Assembly: GCA_025455895.1 (NCBI GenBank)
Contig: JALOLQ010000022.1
Location: forward strand, 1 to 12,190
Direction: 5' to 3'
Length of the DNA: 12,190 bases
Source of the DNA: Solirubrobacteraceae bacterium
GTDB taxonomy: Bacteria > Actinomycetota > Thermoleophilia > Solirubrobacterales > Solirubrobacteraceae
Shown here piece after piece: positions 6,387 to 12,190 of the stretch; position 1 is the first letter of the stretch; every line of letters begins with the position of its first letter. The position numbers were made by a program, and so were the translations under genes. The notes beneath the pieces were generated by a model, which made no database searches, was not told the origin of the DNA, and worked only from the letters and a program-made list of their open reading frames with translations.

Positions 6387-7094
6387 ATGGCCGAGCGCGC
6401 GCAACGGATCCTGCTCGTGGACGACGAGGAGTCGATCCGCACGCTGCTCTCGTACCCGCTGCGCAAGGACGGCTACGAGGTCGTGATCGCGCAGGACGGC
6501 CTCGAGGCGCTCGACCGCTTCCGGCAGACGAGCTTCGACCTCGTCGTGCTCGACGTGATGATGCCGCGCCTCGACGGGCTCGAGGTCTGCCGCCAGCTGC
6601 GCGCGCGCAGCACGGTGCCGATCATCATGCTCACCGCGAAGACCGAGGAGGTCGACAAGGTCGTCGGGCTCGAGCTCGGCGCCGACGACTACATCACCAA
6701 GCCGTTCTCGGTGCGCGAGTTCCGCAGCCGCGTGAAGGCGGCGCTGCGGCGCGCGTCGATGACCCGCGACGAGGGCGGCGAGGCGCCGCTGGAGGTGCTC
6801 GACCTGCGGATCGACCCCGCCAAGCGCCTCGTGCGCGTCCGCGGCGACGACGTCGCGCTGACGTTCGTCGAGTTCGAGCTGCTCGCCGCGATGGCCGGGA
6901 CGCCGGGGCGCGTCTGGACCCGCGAGCAGCTGCTCACGCGCGTCTGGGGCGACAGCAGCTACCGCGACCCCCGCACCGTCGACGTGCACATCCGCCACCT
7001 GCGCGAGAAGCTCGAGCGCGACGCCCGGGACCCCGAGTACCTGTTCACCGTGCGCGGCGTCGGCTACCGCTTCCGCGACGCGGACGACGCGTGA
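6387..7094 (+). CDS. OmpR/PhoB-family response regulator (MprA-like)
   Basis: DNA-binding response regulator of a two-component system, 235 residues. The receiver domain (about 6-122) has the acidic pair Asp12-Asp13, phospho-acceptor Asp56 in DLVVLDVMMP, Thr83 in MLTAK and Lys105 in TKPF. The C-terminal winged helix (about 134-230) has the OmpR-type stretch VEFELLAAM, the VWTREQLLTRVWG turn, recognition-helix residues DPRTVDVHIRHLREKLE (194-210) and the final RGVGYRF. It heads an operon with its kinase (GTGA overlap) and an HtrA-like protease, the order found for mycobacterial mprA-mprB-pepD, so envelope-stress control of the protease is the likely role (inference). The promoter region carries inverted repeats that may be its own or another regulator's binding site. 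ATG 6387 gives the usual N-terminal length for the family. Confidence 0.95.
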   Translation: MAERAQRILLVDDEESIRTLLSYPLRKDGYEVVIAQDGLEALDRFRQTSFDLVVLDVMMPRLDGLEVCRQLRARSTVPIIMLTAKTEEVDKVVGLELGADDYITKPFSVREFRSRVKAALRRASMTRDEGGEAPLEVLDLRIDPAKRLVRVRGDDVALTFVEFELLAAMAGTPGRVWTREQLLTRVWGDSSYRDPRTVDVHIRHLREKLERDARDPEYLFTVRGVGYRFRDADDA

Positions 7095-8524
7095 CCCGCG
7101 AGCCGCGCCCGCCGATGCGCTCGCTCGCCAACCGCCTCGCGCTGATCTTCTTCCTCATCACGCTCGGCGCGATGGCGATCGTCTACGTCGTCGTCGTGCC
7201 GACGCTCAAGCAGAGCCTCGTCACCGAGCGGACCGACCGCCTGGCCGCCTCCGCCGAGCGCTTCTCGGGCGTGATCGAGCGGGCGATCGACTCGAACGCG
7301 CCGGTGGCCGTGCTCGACGCCGTCGTCCGTCAGGCGGCCGACCAGGCGAACGCGCGCGTGACGCTGCTCGGCGTCAACCGCGGCACGTTCGGGCCGCAGC
7401 CGTTCGTGAAGTCCGACTCGAACGCCGGCACCGACATCGGCGATCTCGAGTTCCCCGCCGCCGCGCAGGCGATCGAGAGCCGGCGGCCCGCGACGGCGAC
7501 CGAGTCCGCCGGCGACGGGCGCGTCGTCCAGGCCGCGCGCCCGCTGCTCTTCCGCGACCCCGAGTCGGGGCGCGAGGTGCTCGGCTCGGTCGTCGTGTTC
7601 AGCGACCAGCTCGGCGACGTCGAGGCGAACGTCGCGCTCGTGCGCGACCGGATCCTGATCGCGGCGCTGCTCGCGCTCGCGGCCGCGGTGCTCGCCGCGT
7701 TCCTCGTCGCGCAGTCGCTCGGCCGCCGGGTCGCGCGGCTCGAGCACGTGGCACGGCGCGTCGCCGGCGGCGACTACTCGGCGCGCTTCGCGGTCGACGG
7801 CGACGACGAGCTCGGCCGGCTGGCCGCCGCGCTCGACGGGATGCAGCGCCAGCTGGCCGAGCTGGACACCGCCCGCCGGCGCTTCATCGCCACCGCCTCG
7901 CACGAGCTGCGCACCCCGATCTTCTCGCTCGGCGGCTTCCTCGAGCTGCTCGAGGACGAGGACCTCGACGAGGAGGACCGGGCGCGGTTCCTGGACCGCC
8001 TGCGCGAGCAGGTCGACCGGCTCGGCAAGCTCGCGACCGACCTGCTCGACCTCAGCCGGCTCGACTCCGGGGCCGTCCAGCTGCGCCCGGAGGAGACGAA
8101 CGTCGGCCGGCTCGCCGGGACGGTCGCGGACGAGTTCGTCCCCGCGCTCGCCGCGCACGGCTCGGAGCTTCGCGTGGAGGTCGGCGAGCGCCCCGTCACC
8201 GTCGTCTGCGACCCTGAGCGCCTCGCCCAGATCATGCGGATCCTCGTCGACAACGCCCTCACCCACACGGAGCCCGGCACCACGGTCACGCTGGCGGCCG
8301 GGCGTGAGGCCGGGCGGGTCACGATCGCCGTGCAGGACGGCGGGGCGGGCATCCCGCGCGCGGACCTGCCGCGCGTCTTCGAGCCGTTCTACACCTCCGA
8401 CGGGCGCCGCGGCTCCGGCCTGGGGCTCGCGATCGCCCACGAGCTGGCCGAGCGCATGGGCGGCGACCTGGCGGTCGAGAGCCGCCCCGGCCGCACGGTC
8501 TTCACCCTCGGGCTGCCGGCATGA
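7091..8524 (+). CDS. Membrane sensor histidine kinase (MprB-like)
   Basis: Sensor kinase partner of the preceding response regulator, 477 residues from GTG 7091, which overlaps the regulator stop codon (GTGA). ATG 7115 is an alternative start eight codons downstream. Order of parts: membrane segment 1 (about 15-36), an extracytoplasmic sensor region of about 150 residues, membrane segment 2 (about 188-207), HAMP (208-260), HisKA with FIATASHELRTP and phospho-accepting His271, then HATPase_c with N box ILVDNALTH (Asn388), G1 box QDGGAGIP, F box FEPFYTSDG and G2 box GSGLGLAIAHEL (441-452). All catalytic boxes are intact. The sensor region has no Cys residues or ligand motif I can name, so the signal is unknown; damaged wall or misfolded exported protein is suggested only by the protease gene that follows. 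The stop codon overlaps the next start (ATGA), implying coupled translation. Confidence 0.95.
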   Translation: MTREPRPPMRSLANRLALIFFLITLGAMAIVYVVVVPTLKQSLVTERTDRLAASAERFSGVIERAIDSNAPVAVLDAVVRQAADQANARVTLLGVNRGTFGPQPFVKSDSNAGTDIGDLEFPAAAQAIESRRPATATESAGDGRVVQAARPLLFRDPESGREVLGSVVVFSDQLGDVEANVALVRDRILIAALLALAAAVLAAFLVAQSLGRRVARLEHVARRVAGGDYSARFAVDGDDELGRLAAALDGMQRQLAELDTARRRFIATASHELRTPIFSLGGFLELLEDEDLDEEDRARFLDRLREQVDRLGKLATDLLDLSRLDSGAVQLRPEETNVGRLAGTVADEFVPALAAHGSELRVEVGERPVTVVCDPERLAQIMRILVDNALTHTEPGTTVTLAAGREAGRVTIAVQDGGAGIPRADLPRVFEPFYTSDGRRGSGLGLAIAHELAERMGGDLAVESRPGRTVFTLGLPA

Positions 8525-9717
8525 GCGCCCGCCGCCGGGGCCCGGCCCTCGTCGCGGCGGCGCTCGCCGCCCTGAGCCTCGGCGCCTGCGGCCGCGACGG
8601 CCCGGGGCTCGGCTCCGAGGCCGGGACGACCGCGACCGTCGAGCGCACGACGCGCGTCGAGGTCCTGCGCGACGCACCGGCGGGCGCCGCCCGCACCGGC
8701 GGGACGTTCGACCCGCAGCGGATCTACCGCCGCGCGCTGCCCGGGGTCGTGACGATCCTCGCCACCGGCCTGGGCGGCCAGCGCGACCGCGCCGGCGTCG
8801 GCTCCGGGTTCGTCGTCGACGAGAGCGGCGAGGTGGCGACGAACGCCCACGTGATCACGAGCGGCGAGGGCAAGGAGATCAAGGGCGCGAGCGAGGTCTT
8901 CGTGCGCTTCGAGGACGGCAACCAGGTGCCCGCGCGGATCGTCGGCTTCGACCCGTTCACCGACGTCGGGCTGCTGCGCGTGGACCCCGCCGAGCTCGCG
9001 CTGCGGCCGCTGCCGCTCGGCCGGGCGGCGGACCTGCGCGTGGGCGAGCCGGTCGCGGCGATCGGCAGCCCGTTCGGGGAGCAGGGCTCGCTCTCGATCG
9101 GCGTCATCTCCGCCCTCGATCGGTCGATCCAGTCGCTCACCGGGTTCGCCACCACCGGCGCGATCCAGACCGACGCCGCGATCAACCGCGGCAATTCGGG
9201 CGGCCCGCTGCTGGACGCGAGCGGCCGCGTGCTCGGGATCAACTCCCAGATCGAGACCTCGAGCAGCGACGGCGCCGGCAGCGGCGTCGGGTTCGCGGTG
9301 GCGGTCGACACGGTCCGCCGCTCGCTCGCGCAGCTGCGCCGCAGCGGGACGGCCCGCTACGCCTACCTCGGCGTCGGCGCGGCGACGGTCTACCCGCAGC
9401 TCGCCGAGCGCTTCGGCCTCGGCACCGACACGGGCGCGTGGCTCCAGCAGGTCACGCCCGGCGGACCGGCGGCCGCCGCCGGGCTCAAGGGCGGCACCGT
9501 GACCACGCGCTTCCAGGCGCGCCCCTACACGACCGGCGGCGACGTGGTCGTCGCGATCGACGGCCGCCCGGTGCGCCGCGACAGCGACCTCGCCGCGCTC
9601 GTCTCGCGGCGGGCGCCCGGGACGACGGTCACGCTCACGATCGTCCGCGACCGGGAGCGCCGCGACGTGCGCGCGCGCCTGGGCGAGCGGCCGCTCGAGA
9701 CCCCGGCCGAACGCTGA
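8521..9717 (+). CDS. HtrA/DegP-like serine protease with PDZ domain, predicted lipoprotein (PepD-like)
   Basis: Exported trypsin-like protease that degrades or refolds damaged envelope proteins. The 398-residue protein begins with a basic signal peptide and a lipobox LGAC with Cys23, so it is probably lipid-anchored on the outer face of the membrane. A Gly/Thr-rich linker precedes the protease domain (about 63-270), which has the full triad: His110 in TNAHV, Asp148 in FDPFTDVGLLRV and Ser226 in GNSGGPL. One PDZ domain follows (about 278-390). A stretch (321-341) inside it, with GLKGGTVTTR, is longer than in a minimal PDZ. Mycobacterial PepD and Bacillus HtrA are generally anchored by a membrane helix, so the lipobox is a variation. 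Its ATG overlaps the kinase stop by 4 bases (ATGA), placing it in the two-component operon, whose regulator probably controls it. Confidence 0.94.
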   Translation: MSARRRGPALVAAALAALSLGACGRDGPGLGSEAGTTATVERTTRVEVLRDAPAGAARTGGTFDPQRIYRRALPGVVTILATGLGGQRDRAGVGSGFVVDESGEVATNAHVITSGEGKEIKGASEVFVRFEDGNQVPARIVGFDPFTDVGLLRVDPAELALRPLPLGRAADLRVGEPVAAIGSPFGEQGSLSIGVISALDRSIQSLTGFATTGAIQTDAAINRGNSGGPLLDASGRVLGINSQIETSSSDGAGSGVGFAVAVDTVRRSLAQLRRSGTARYAYLGVGAATVYPQLAERFGLGTDTGAWLQQVTPGGPAAAAGLKGGTVTTRFQARPYTTGGDVVVAIDGRPVRRDSDLAALVSRRAPGTTVTLTIVRDRERRDVRARLGERPLETPAER

Positions 9718-9752
9718 CCGCCCGGCCGCGCGAGGCCGCCCGGCAGGGCCGG

Positions 9753-9758
9753 TACGCT
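9753..9758 (+). promoter_or_regulatory. Putative -10 element (TACGCT) of the trehalose genes
   Basis: TACGCT in the 47-base gap after the HtrA gene ends six bases before GTG 9765, the classic spacing for a leaderless start in Actinomycetota. No Shine-Dalgarno sequence is present. The bases upstream are almost all G or C and no -35 element is recognisable, so the promoter call rests on the hexamer and its spacing. Confidence 0.5.
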
Positions 9759-9764
9759 CGCGCC

Positions 9765-11003
9765 GTGCTCCAGCCCGTCCACGTGGGTCAGAAGTCGCTG
9801 GCCGACTACACGCACCTCGCCGGCAAGGACGTGATCGAGGAGGTCCGAGCGCTCGCCGAGCCGCTGCGCGGCGTGCACGTGACGCACGTCTCGGCCACCG
9901 CCTTCGGCGGCGGCGTGAGCGAGCTGCTCTACACGCTCGTGCCGCTGATGCGCGACGTCGGCCTCGAGTGCGACTGGCAGGTCATCTACGGCCAGGAGGA
10001 GTTCTTCCACGCCACCAAGCAGATGCACAACGCGCTCCAGGGCGACCCGCAGGACCTCACCGAGGAGCAGTGGGCGATCTGGCACGGCTACAACGAGCTG
10101 AACGCCGAGCAGCTCCGCGACGGCATGGACATCTGCTTCGTCCACGACCCGCAGCCCGCGGCGCTGCGCACGCTCGTCCCCGGCAAGGCGCGCGGCTGGC
10201 TGTGGCGCTGCCACATCGACCTCTCGACGCCCAACCCGGCGACGATCGAGCGCCTGATGCCGCACCTGCGGGAGTACCGGCACTCGGTCTTCCACCTGCG
10301 CGACTACGTGCCGGACGGGATGGCCGGGCAGGTCCACATCGTCCCGCCGGCGATCGATCCGCTCACGCCGAAGAACATGGCGCTCGCCCCCGACGACGCC
10401 GCCTACGTCTGCGAGCAGTTCGGGATCGACGTCGACCGGCCGCTGCTGCTGCAGGTCTCGCGCTTCGATCCGTGGAAGGACCCGATCGGCGTCATCGACG
10501 CCTACCGGCTGGTGAAGGCGCAGATGCCCGAGGTCCAGCTGGCGCTCGTCGGCTCGATGGCGACCGACGACCCCGAGGGCTGGGAGTTCTTCAACGCCAC
10601 GCTCTCCCACGCGGACGGCGACGAGGACATCAAGATCCTCAACAACTTCAACGGCGTCGGGGCGATCGAGGTGAACGCCTTCCAGTCCCACGCGGACGTC
10701 GTGATCCAGAAGTCCACCCGCGAGGGCTTCGGGCTGACCGTCACCGAGGCGCTGTGGAAGGGCAAGCCGTTCATCGGCGGCGACGTCGGCGGCATCCCGC
10801 TGCAGGTCGAGGACGGCGAGACCGGATTTCTGGTGAACAGCCCCGAGGCGTGCGGTGAGCGCTGTCTTGAGCTGCTCGCCGACCCGGACCTCGGACGCCG
10901 CCTCGGGCGGGCCGGCAAGGCTCGCGCGCGACAGGAGTTCCTCACCCCTCGCTATCTGCGCGATTATCTGCGGGTGTTCTCCGCGATGATGGACCAGGCA
11001 TGA
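9765..11003 (+). CDS. treT: TreT-like trehalose synthase (GT4 glycosyltransferase)
   Basis: Retaining GT-B glycosyltransferase of the TreT type, which joins the glucose of NDP-glucose to free glucose to give trehalose in one reversible cytoplasmic step. The 412-residue length equals that of archaeal TreT. The start is GTG 9765, six bases after a TACGCT box; it gives MLQPVHVGQKSLADYTHLAG, a typical TreT N-terminus. Motifs: VSATAFGGGVSELLYTLVPL acceptor-side loop (43-62), FVHDPQP (125-131), WRCHIDLSTPN (147-157), VSRFDPWKDP with Arg233 and Lys238 that should contact the nucleotide diphosphate, and the GT4 EX7E motif EGFGLTVTE (Glu320, Glu328). Everything needed for catalysis seems present. Nucleotide preference (ADP- or UDP-glucose) cannot be told. 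It overlaps the OtsA-like gene by 4 bases (ATGA), so the two are probably co-translated. TreT function has been shown biochemically mainly in archaea and a few bacteria, so the exact product here is an inference. Confidence 0.88.
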   Translation: MLQPVHVGQKSLADYTHLAGKDVIEEVRALAEPLRGVHVTHVSATAFGGGVSELLYTLVPLMRDVGLECDWQVIYGQEEFFHATKQMHNALQGDPQDLTEEQWAIWHGYNELNAEQLRDGMDICFVHDPQPAALRTLVPGKARGWLWRCHIDLSTPNPATIERLMPHLREYRHSVFHLRDYVPDGMAGQVHIVPPAIDPLTPKNMALAPDDAAYVCEQFGIDVDRPLLLQVSRFDPWKDPIGVIDAYRLVKAQMPEVQLALVGSMATDDPEGWEFFNATLSHADGDEDIKILNNFNGVGAIEVNAFQSHADVVIQKSTREGFGLTVTEALWKGKPFIGGDVGGIPLQVEDGETGFLVNSPEACGERCLELLADPDLGRRLGRAGKARARQEFLTPRYLRDYLRVFSAMMDQA

Positions 11004-12190
11004 GCAACGACTCCGCCCCCTTCGTCCTGGTCTCCAACCGCGGGCCCGTCACCTTCGAGGACGACGGGACCGTCCGCCGCGGCACCGGCGGCCTGGTCAC
11101 GGCGCTCACCGGCCTGGCCTCCCACCGGCACGCCGTGTGGGTCGCCAGCGCGATGACCGAGGCGGATGCCGAGCGCGCCCGCGAGGCCGGCGACCGGCCG
11201 TTCGCCGTGCGCTCGCCGACCGGCGGCGAGTACGACGTGCGGCTCGTCGCCAGCGACCCCGCCGCCTACGACCGCTTCTACAACGTGGTCGCGAACCCGA
11301 TGCTGTGGTTCATCCAGCACTACCTGTGGGACCTCTCCAACGCCCCCGACGTGCGCCGCAACGAGATCGAGGCGTTCGAGTACGGCTACAACGTCGTCAA
11401 CGAGGACCTCGCGCAGGCGGTGCTCGAGGAGATCGACGACCGGCCCGAGCCCGTCGTGATGGTCCACGACTACCACCTGTACACGCTGCCCGGGCTGCTG
11501 CGGCGCGCGCGCCCGGACGTCTTCCTGCACCACTTCATCCACATCCCGTGGACCCAGTCCGACGCCTGGCGCGTGCTGCCGAACCGCATCCGCGAGGAGA
11601 TCTACCACGGGCTGCTGGCCAACGACATCATCGGCTTCCACACCTCGGCCTACCGGCGCAACTTCCTCCAGTGCTGCCGCGACCTGCTCGACCTCGAGGT
11701 GGACTTCGAGCGCGGGATCGTGCACCTCGACGGCCGCGAGGTCTGGGTGCGCAGCTACCCGCTCCCGATCGACGCCGAGGCCACGCTGCGCGTCGGCGAG
11801 TCCGAGCGCACGCTCGCGTTCGAGGCCGAGCTGCTCCGCCGGCGCCGCGAGTTCCTGATCCTGCGCGTCGACCGCGCGGACCTCTCGAAGAACGTGCTGC
11901 GCGGGTTCACGGCGTTCGACCTGTTCCTCGAGCAGCACCCCGAGTTCCACGAGCGGGTGACCTTCCAGGCCCAGCTCATGCCGTCGCGGACCGACGTCCC
12001 CGAGTACGCCGAGTACCTCGAGCGGATCGAGGCGCTCGTGGCCGTCGTCAACCACCGCCACGGCACGCCGGACTGGATGCCGATCCACCTGAAGCTGCGC
12101 GACGACCTCGAGGAGGCGATGGCCTCCTACCGCAACTACGACGTCCTGCTCGTCAACGCGATGTTCGACGGCATGAACCTCGTCGCCAAG
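11000..12190 (+). CDS. otsA: Trehalose-6-phosphate synthase-like GT20 glycosyltransferase, 3' end missing
   Basis: OtsA transfers glucose from an NDP-glucose to glucose-6-phosphate, giving trehalose-6-phosphate, which OtsB would dephosphorylate. 397 codons are visible before the window ends; full-length family members have about 450-500 residues, or more when fused to a phosphatase. Matches to OtsA: VSNRGPV with Arg14, GTGGLVTAL (28-36), FYNVVANPMLW with the Tyr and Trp that bind glucose-6-phosphate in the E. coli enzyme, HDYHL with Asp157, HIPW with His181, IGFHT, VDRADLSKN with Arg292 and Lys297 (equivalent to E. coli Arg262 and Lys267), MPSRTDVPEY with Arg330, and FDGMNLVAK with Asp390. 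Differences from typical OtsA are HIPW instead of HIPFP, ADLSKN instead of LDYSKG and VNAMFDG instead of TPLRDG, so it is a divergent branch and its substrates deserve caution. It starts inside the treT stop (ATGA). Confidence 0.87.
   Translation, partial: MSNDSAPFVLVSNRGPVTFEDDGTVRRGTGGLVTALTGLASHRHAVWVASAMTEADAERAREAGDRPFAVRSPTGGEYDVRLVASDPAAYDRFYNVVANPMLWFIQHYLWDLSNAPDVRRNEIEAFEYGYNVVNEDLAQAVLEEIDDRPEPVVMVHDYHLYTLPGLLRRARPDVFLHHFIHIPWTQSDAWRVLPNRIREEIYHGLLANDIIGFHTSAYRRNFLQCCRDLLDLEVDFERGIVHLDGREVWVRSYPLPIDAEATLRVGESERTLAFEAELLRRRREFLILRVDRADLSKNVLRGFTAFDLFLEQHPEFHERVTFQAQLMPSRTDVPEYAEYLERIEALVAVVNHRHGTPDWMPIHLKLRDDLEEAMASYRNYDVLLVNAMFDGMNLVAK

Noticed and set aside
4570..6486. Very long plus-strand open frame of 638 codons opposite the M28-like gene
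   Set aside because: Its translation is almost only Arg, Ala, Gly, Gln, Glu and Pro without any domain, the usual by-product of GC-rich codons on the other strand. The minus-strand frame has membrane segments and recognisable family sequence.
9718..9752. Direct repeat CCGCCCGG (9718-9725, 9736-9743) and short stems before treT
   Set aside because: Eight-base repeats and five-base stems made only of G and C are expected by chance at this composition; no clear operator or terminator can be supported.
8304..9764. Upstream extension of the treT frame by about 480 codons
   Set aside because: The extension lies inside the kinase and HtrA genes, is Arg/Pro-rich without similarity to anything, and GTG 9765 has correctly spaced promoter support and matches the TreT N-terminus.
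10826..10980. Slightly more AT-rich codons near the end of treT, as a possible junction of foreign DNA
   Set aside because: Only a handful of codons differ, the protein reads through as one intact GT4 domain, and the next gene overlaps normally.
1..12190. tRNA, rRNA, CRISPR arrays, insertion sequences, attachment sites
   Set aside because: The gaps at 776-893, 3099-3138, 4532-4578, 6346-6386 and 9718-9764 hold no cloverleaf, spaced repeats, terminal inverted repeats with a transposase, or other sign of these elements.

Overview
The window is a very GC-rich stretch (roughly three quarters G+C by eye) that reads as an ordinary, densely packed bacterial chromosome segment. Several genes lack a Shine-Dalgarno sequence and carry a TANNNT -10 box only 6 to 11 bases before the start codon, the leaderless-promoter layout common in Actinomycetota. 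Together with the gene content (TreT-type trehalose synthase next to a GT20 synthase, a MprAB/PepD-like operon, an M28-like membrane protein) this suggests a Thermoleophilia/Solirubrobacterales-type actinobacterium. The lineage is an inference from pattern, not a search result.

Layout, left to right. (1) The 3' part of an MscS-type mechanosensitive channel (2-775, +). (2) A class A penicillin-binding protein (894-3098, +) behind a structured leader of about 70 nt. (3) A probable two-gene unit of translation initiation factor IF-1 (infA, 3139-3357, +) and thiamine-monophosphate kinase (thiL, 3367-4314, +). (4) A minus-strand pair: a multi-spanning membrane protein with a degenerate M28 peptidase-like domain (4579-6345, -), followed by a small FlgM-like anti-sigma factor (4256-4531, -) that overlaps the 3' end of thiL tail to tail. 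(5) Divergent from that pair, a three-gene plus-strand operon with 4-base start/stop overlaps: OmpR-type response regulator (6387-7094), sensor histidine kinase (7091-8524) and HtrA-like lipoprotein serine protease (8521-9717). (6) A trehalose unit: TreT-like GT4 synthase (9765-11003) overlapping by 4 bases a GT20 trehalose-6-phosphate synthase (11000 to beyond the window end).

Much of the segment deals with the cell envelope and stress: osmotic release (MscS), wall synthesis (PBP), envelope-stress sensing and protein quality control (regulator-kinase-HtrA, the same order as mycobacterial mprA-mprB-pepD) and compatible-solute synthesis (trehalose).

The parts most worth a second look are the divergent control region at 6330-6386, where a perfect 12-bp-arm palindrome covers the start codon of the M28-like gene and abuts two mirror-image TACCCT -10 boxes; the FlgM-like gene antisense to the end of thiL; the catalytically dead-looking M28 domain; the orphan infA; and the TreT-OtsA tandem. 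No tRNA, rRNA, CRISPR array, insertion sequence or clear sign of horizontal transfer was seen, and no stretch longer than about 120 bases is free of genes.
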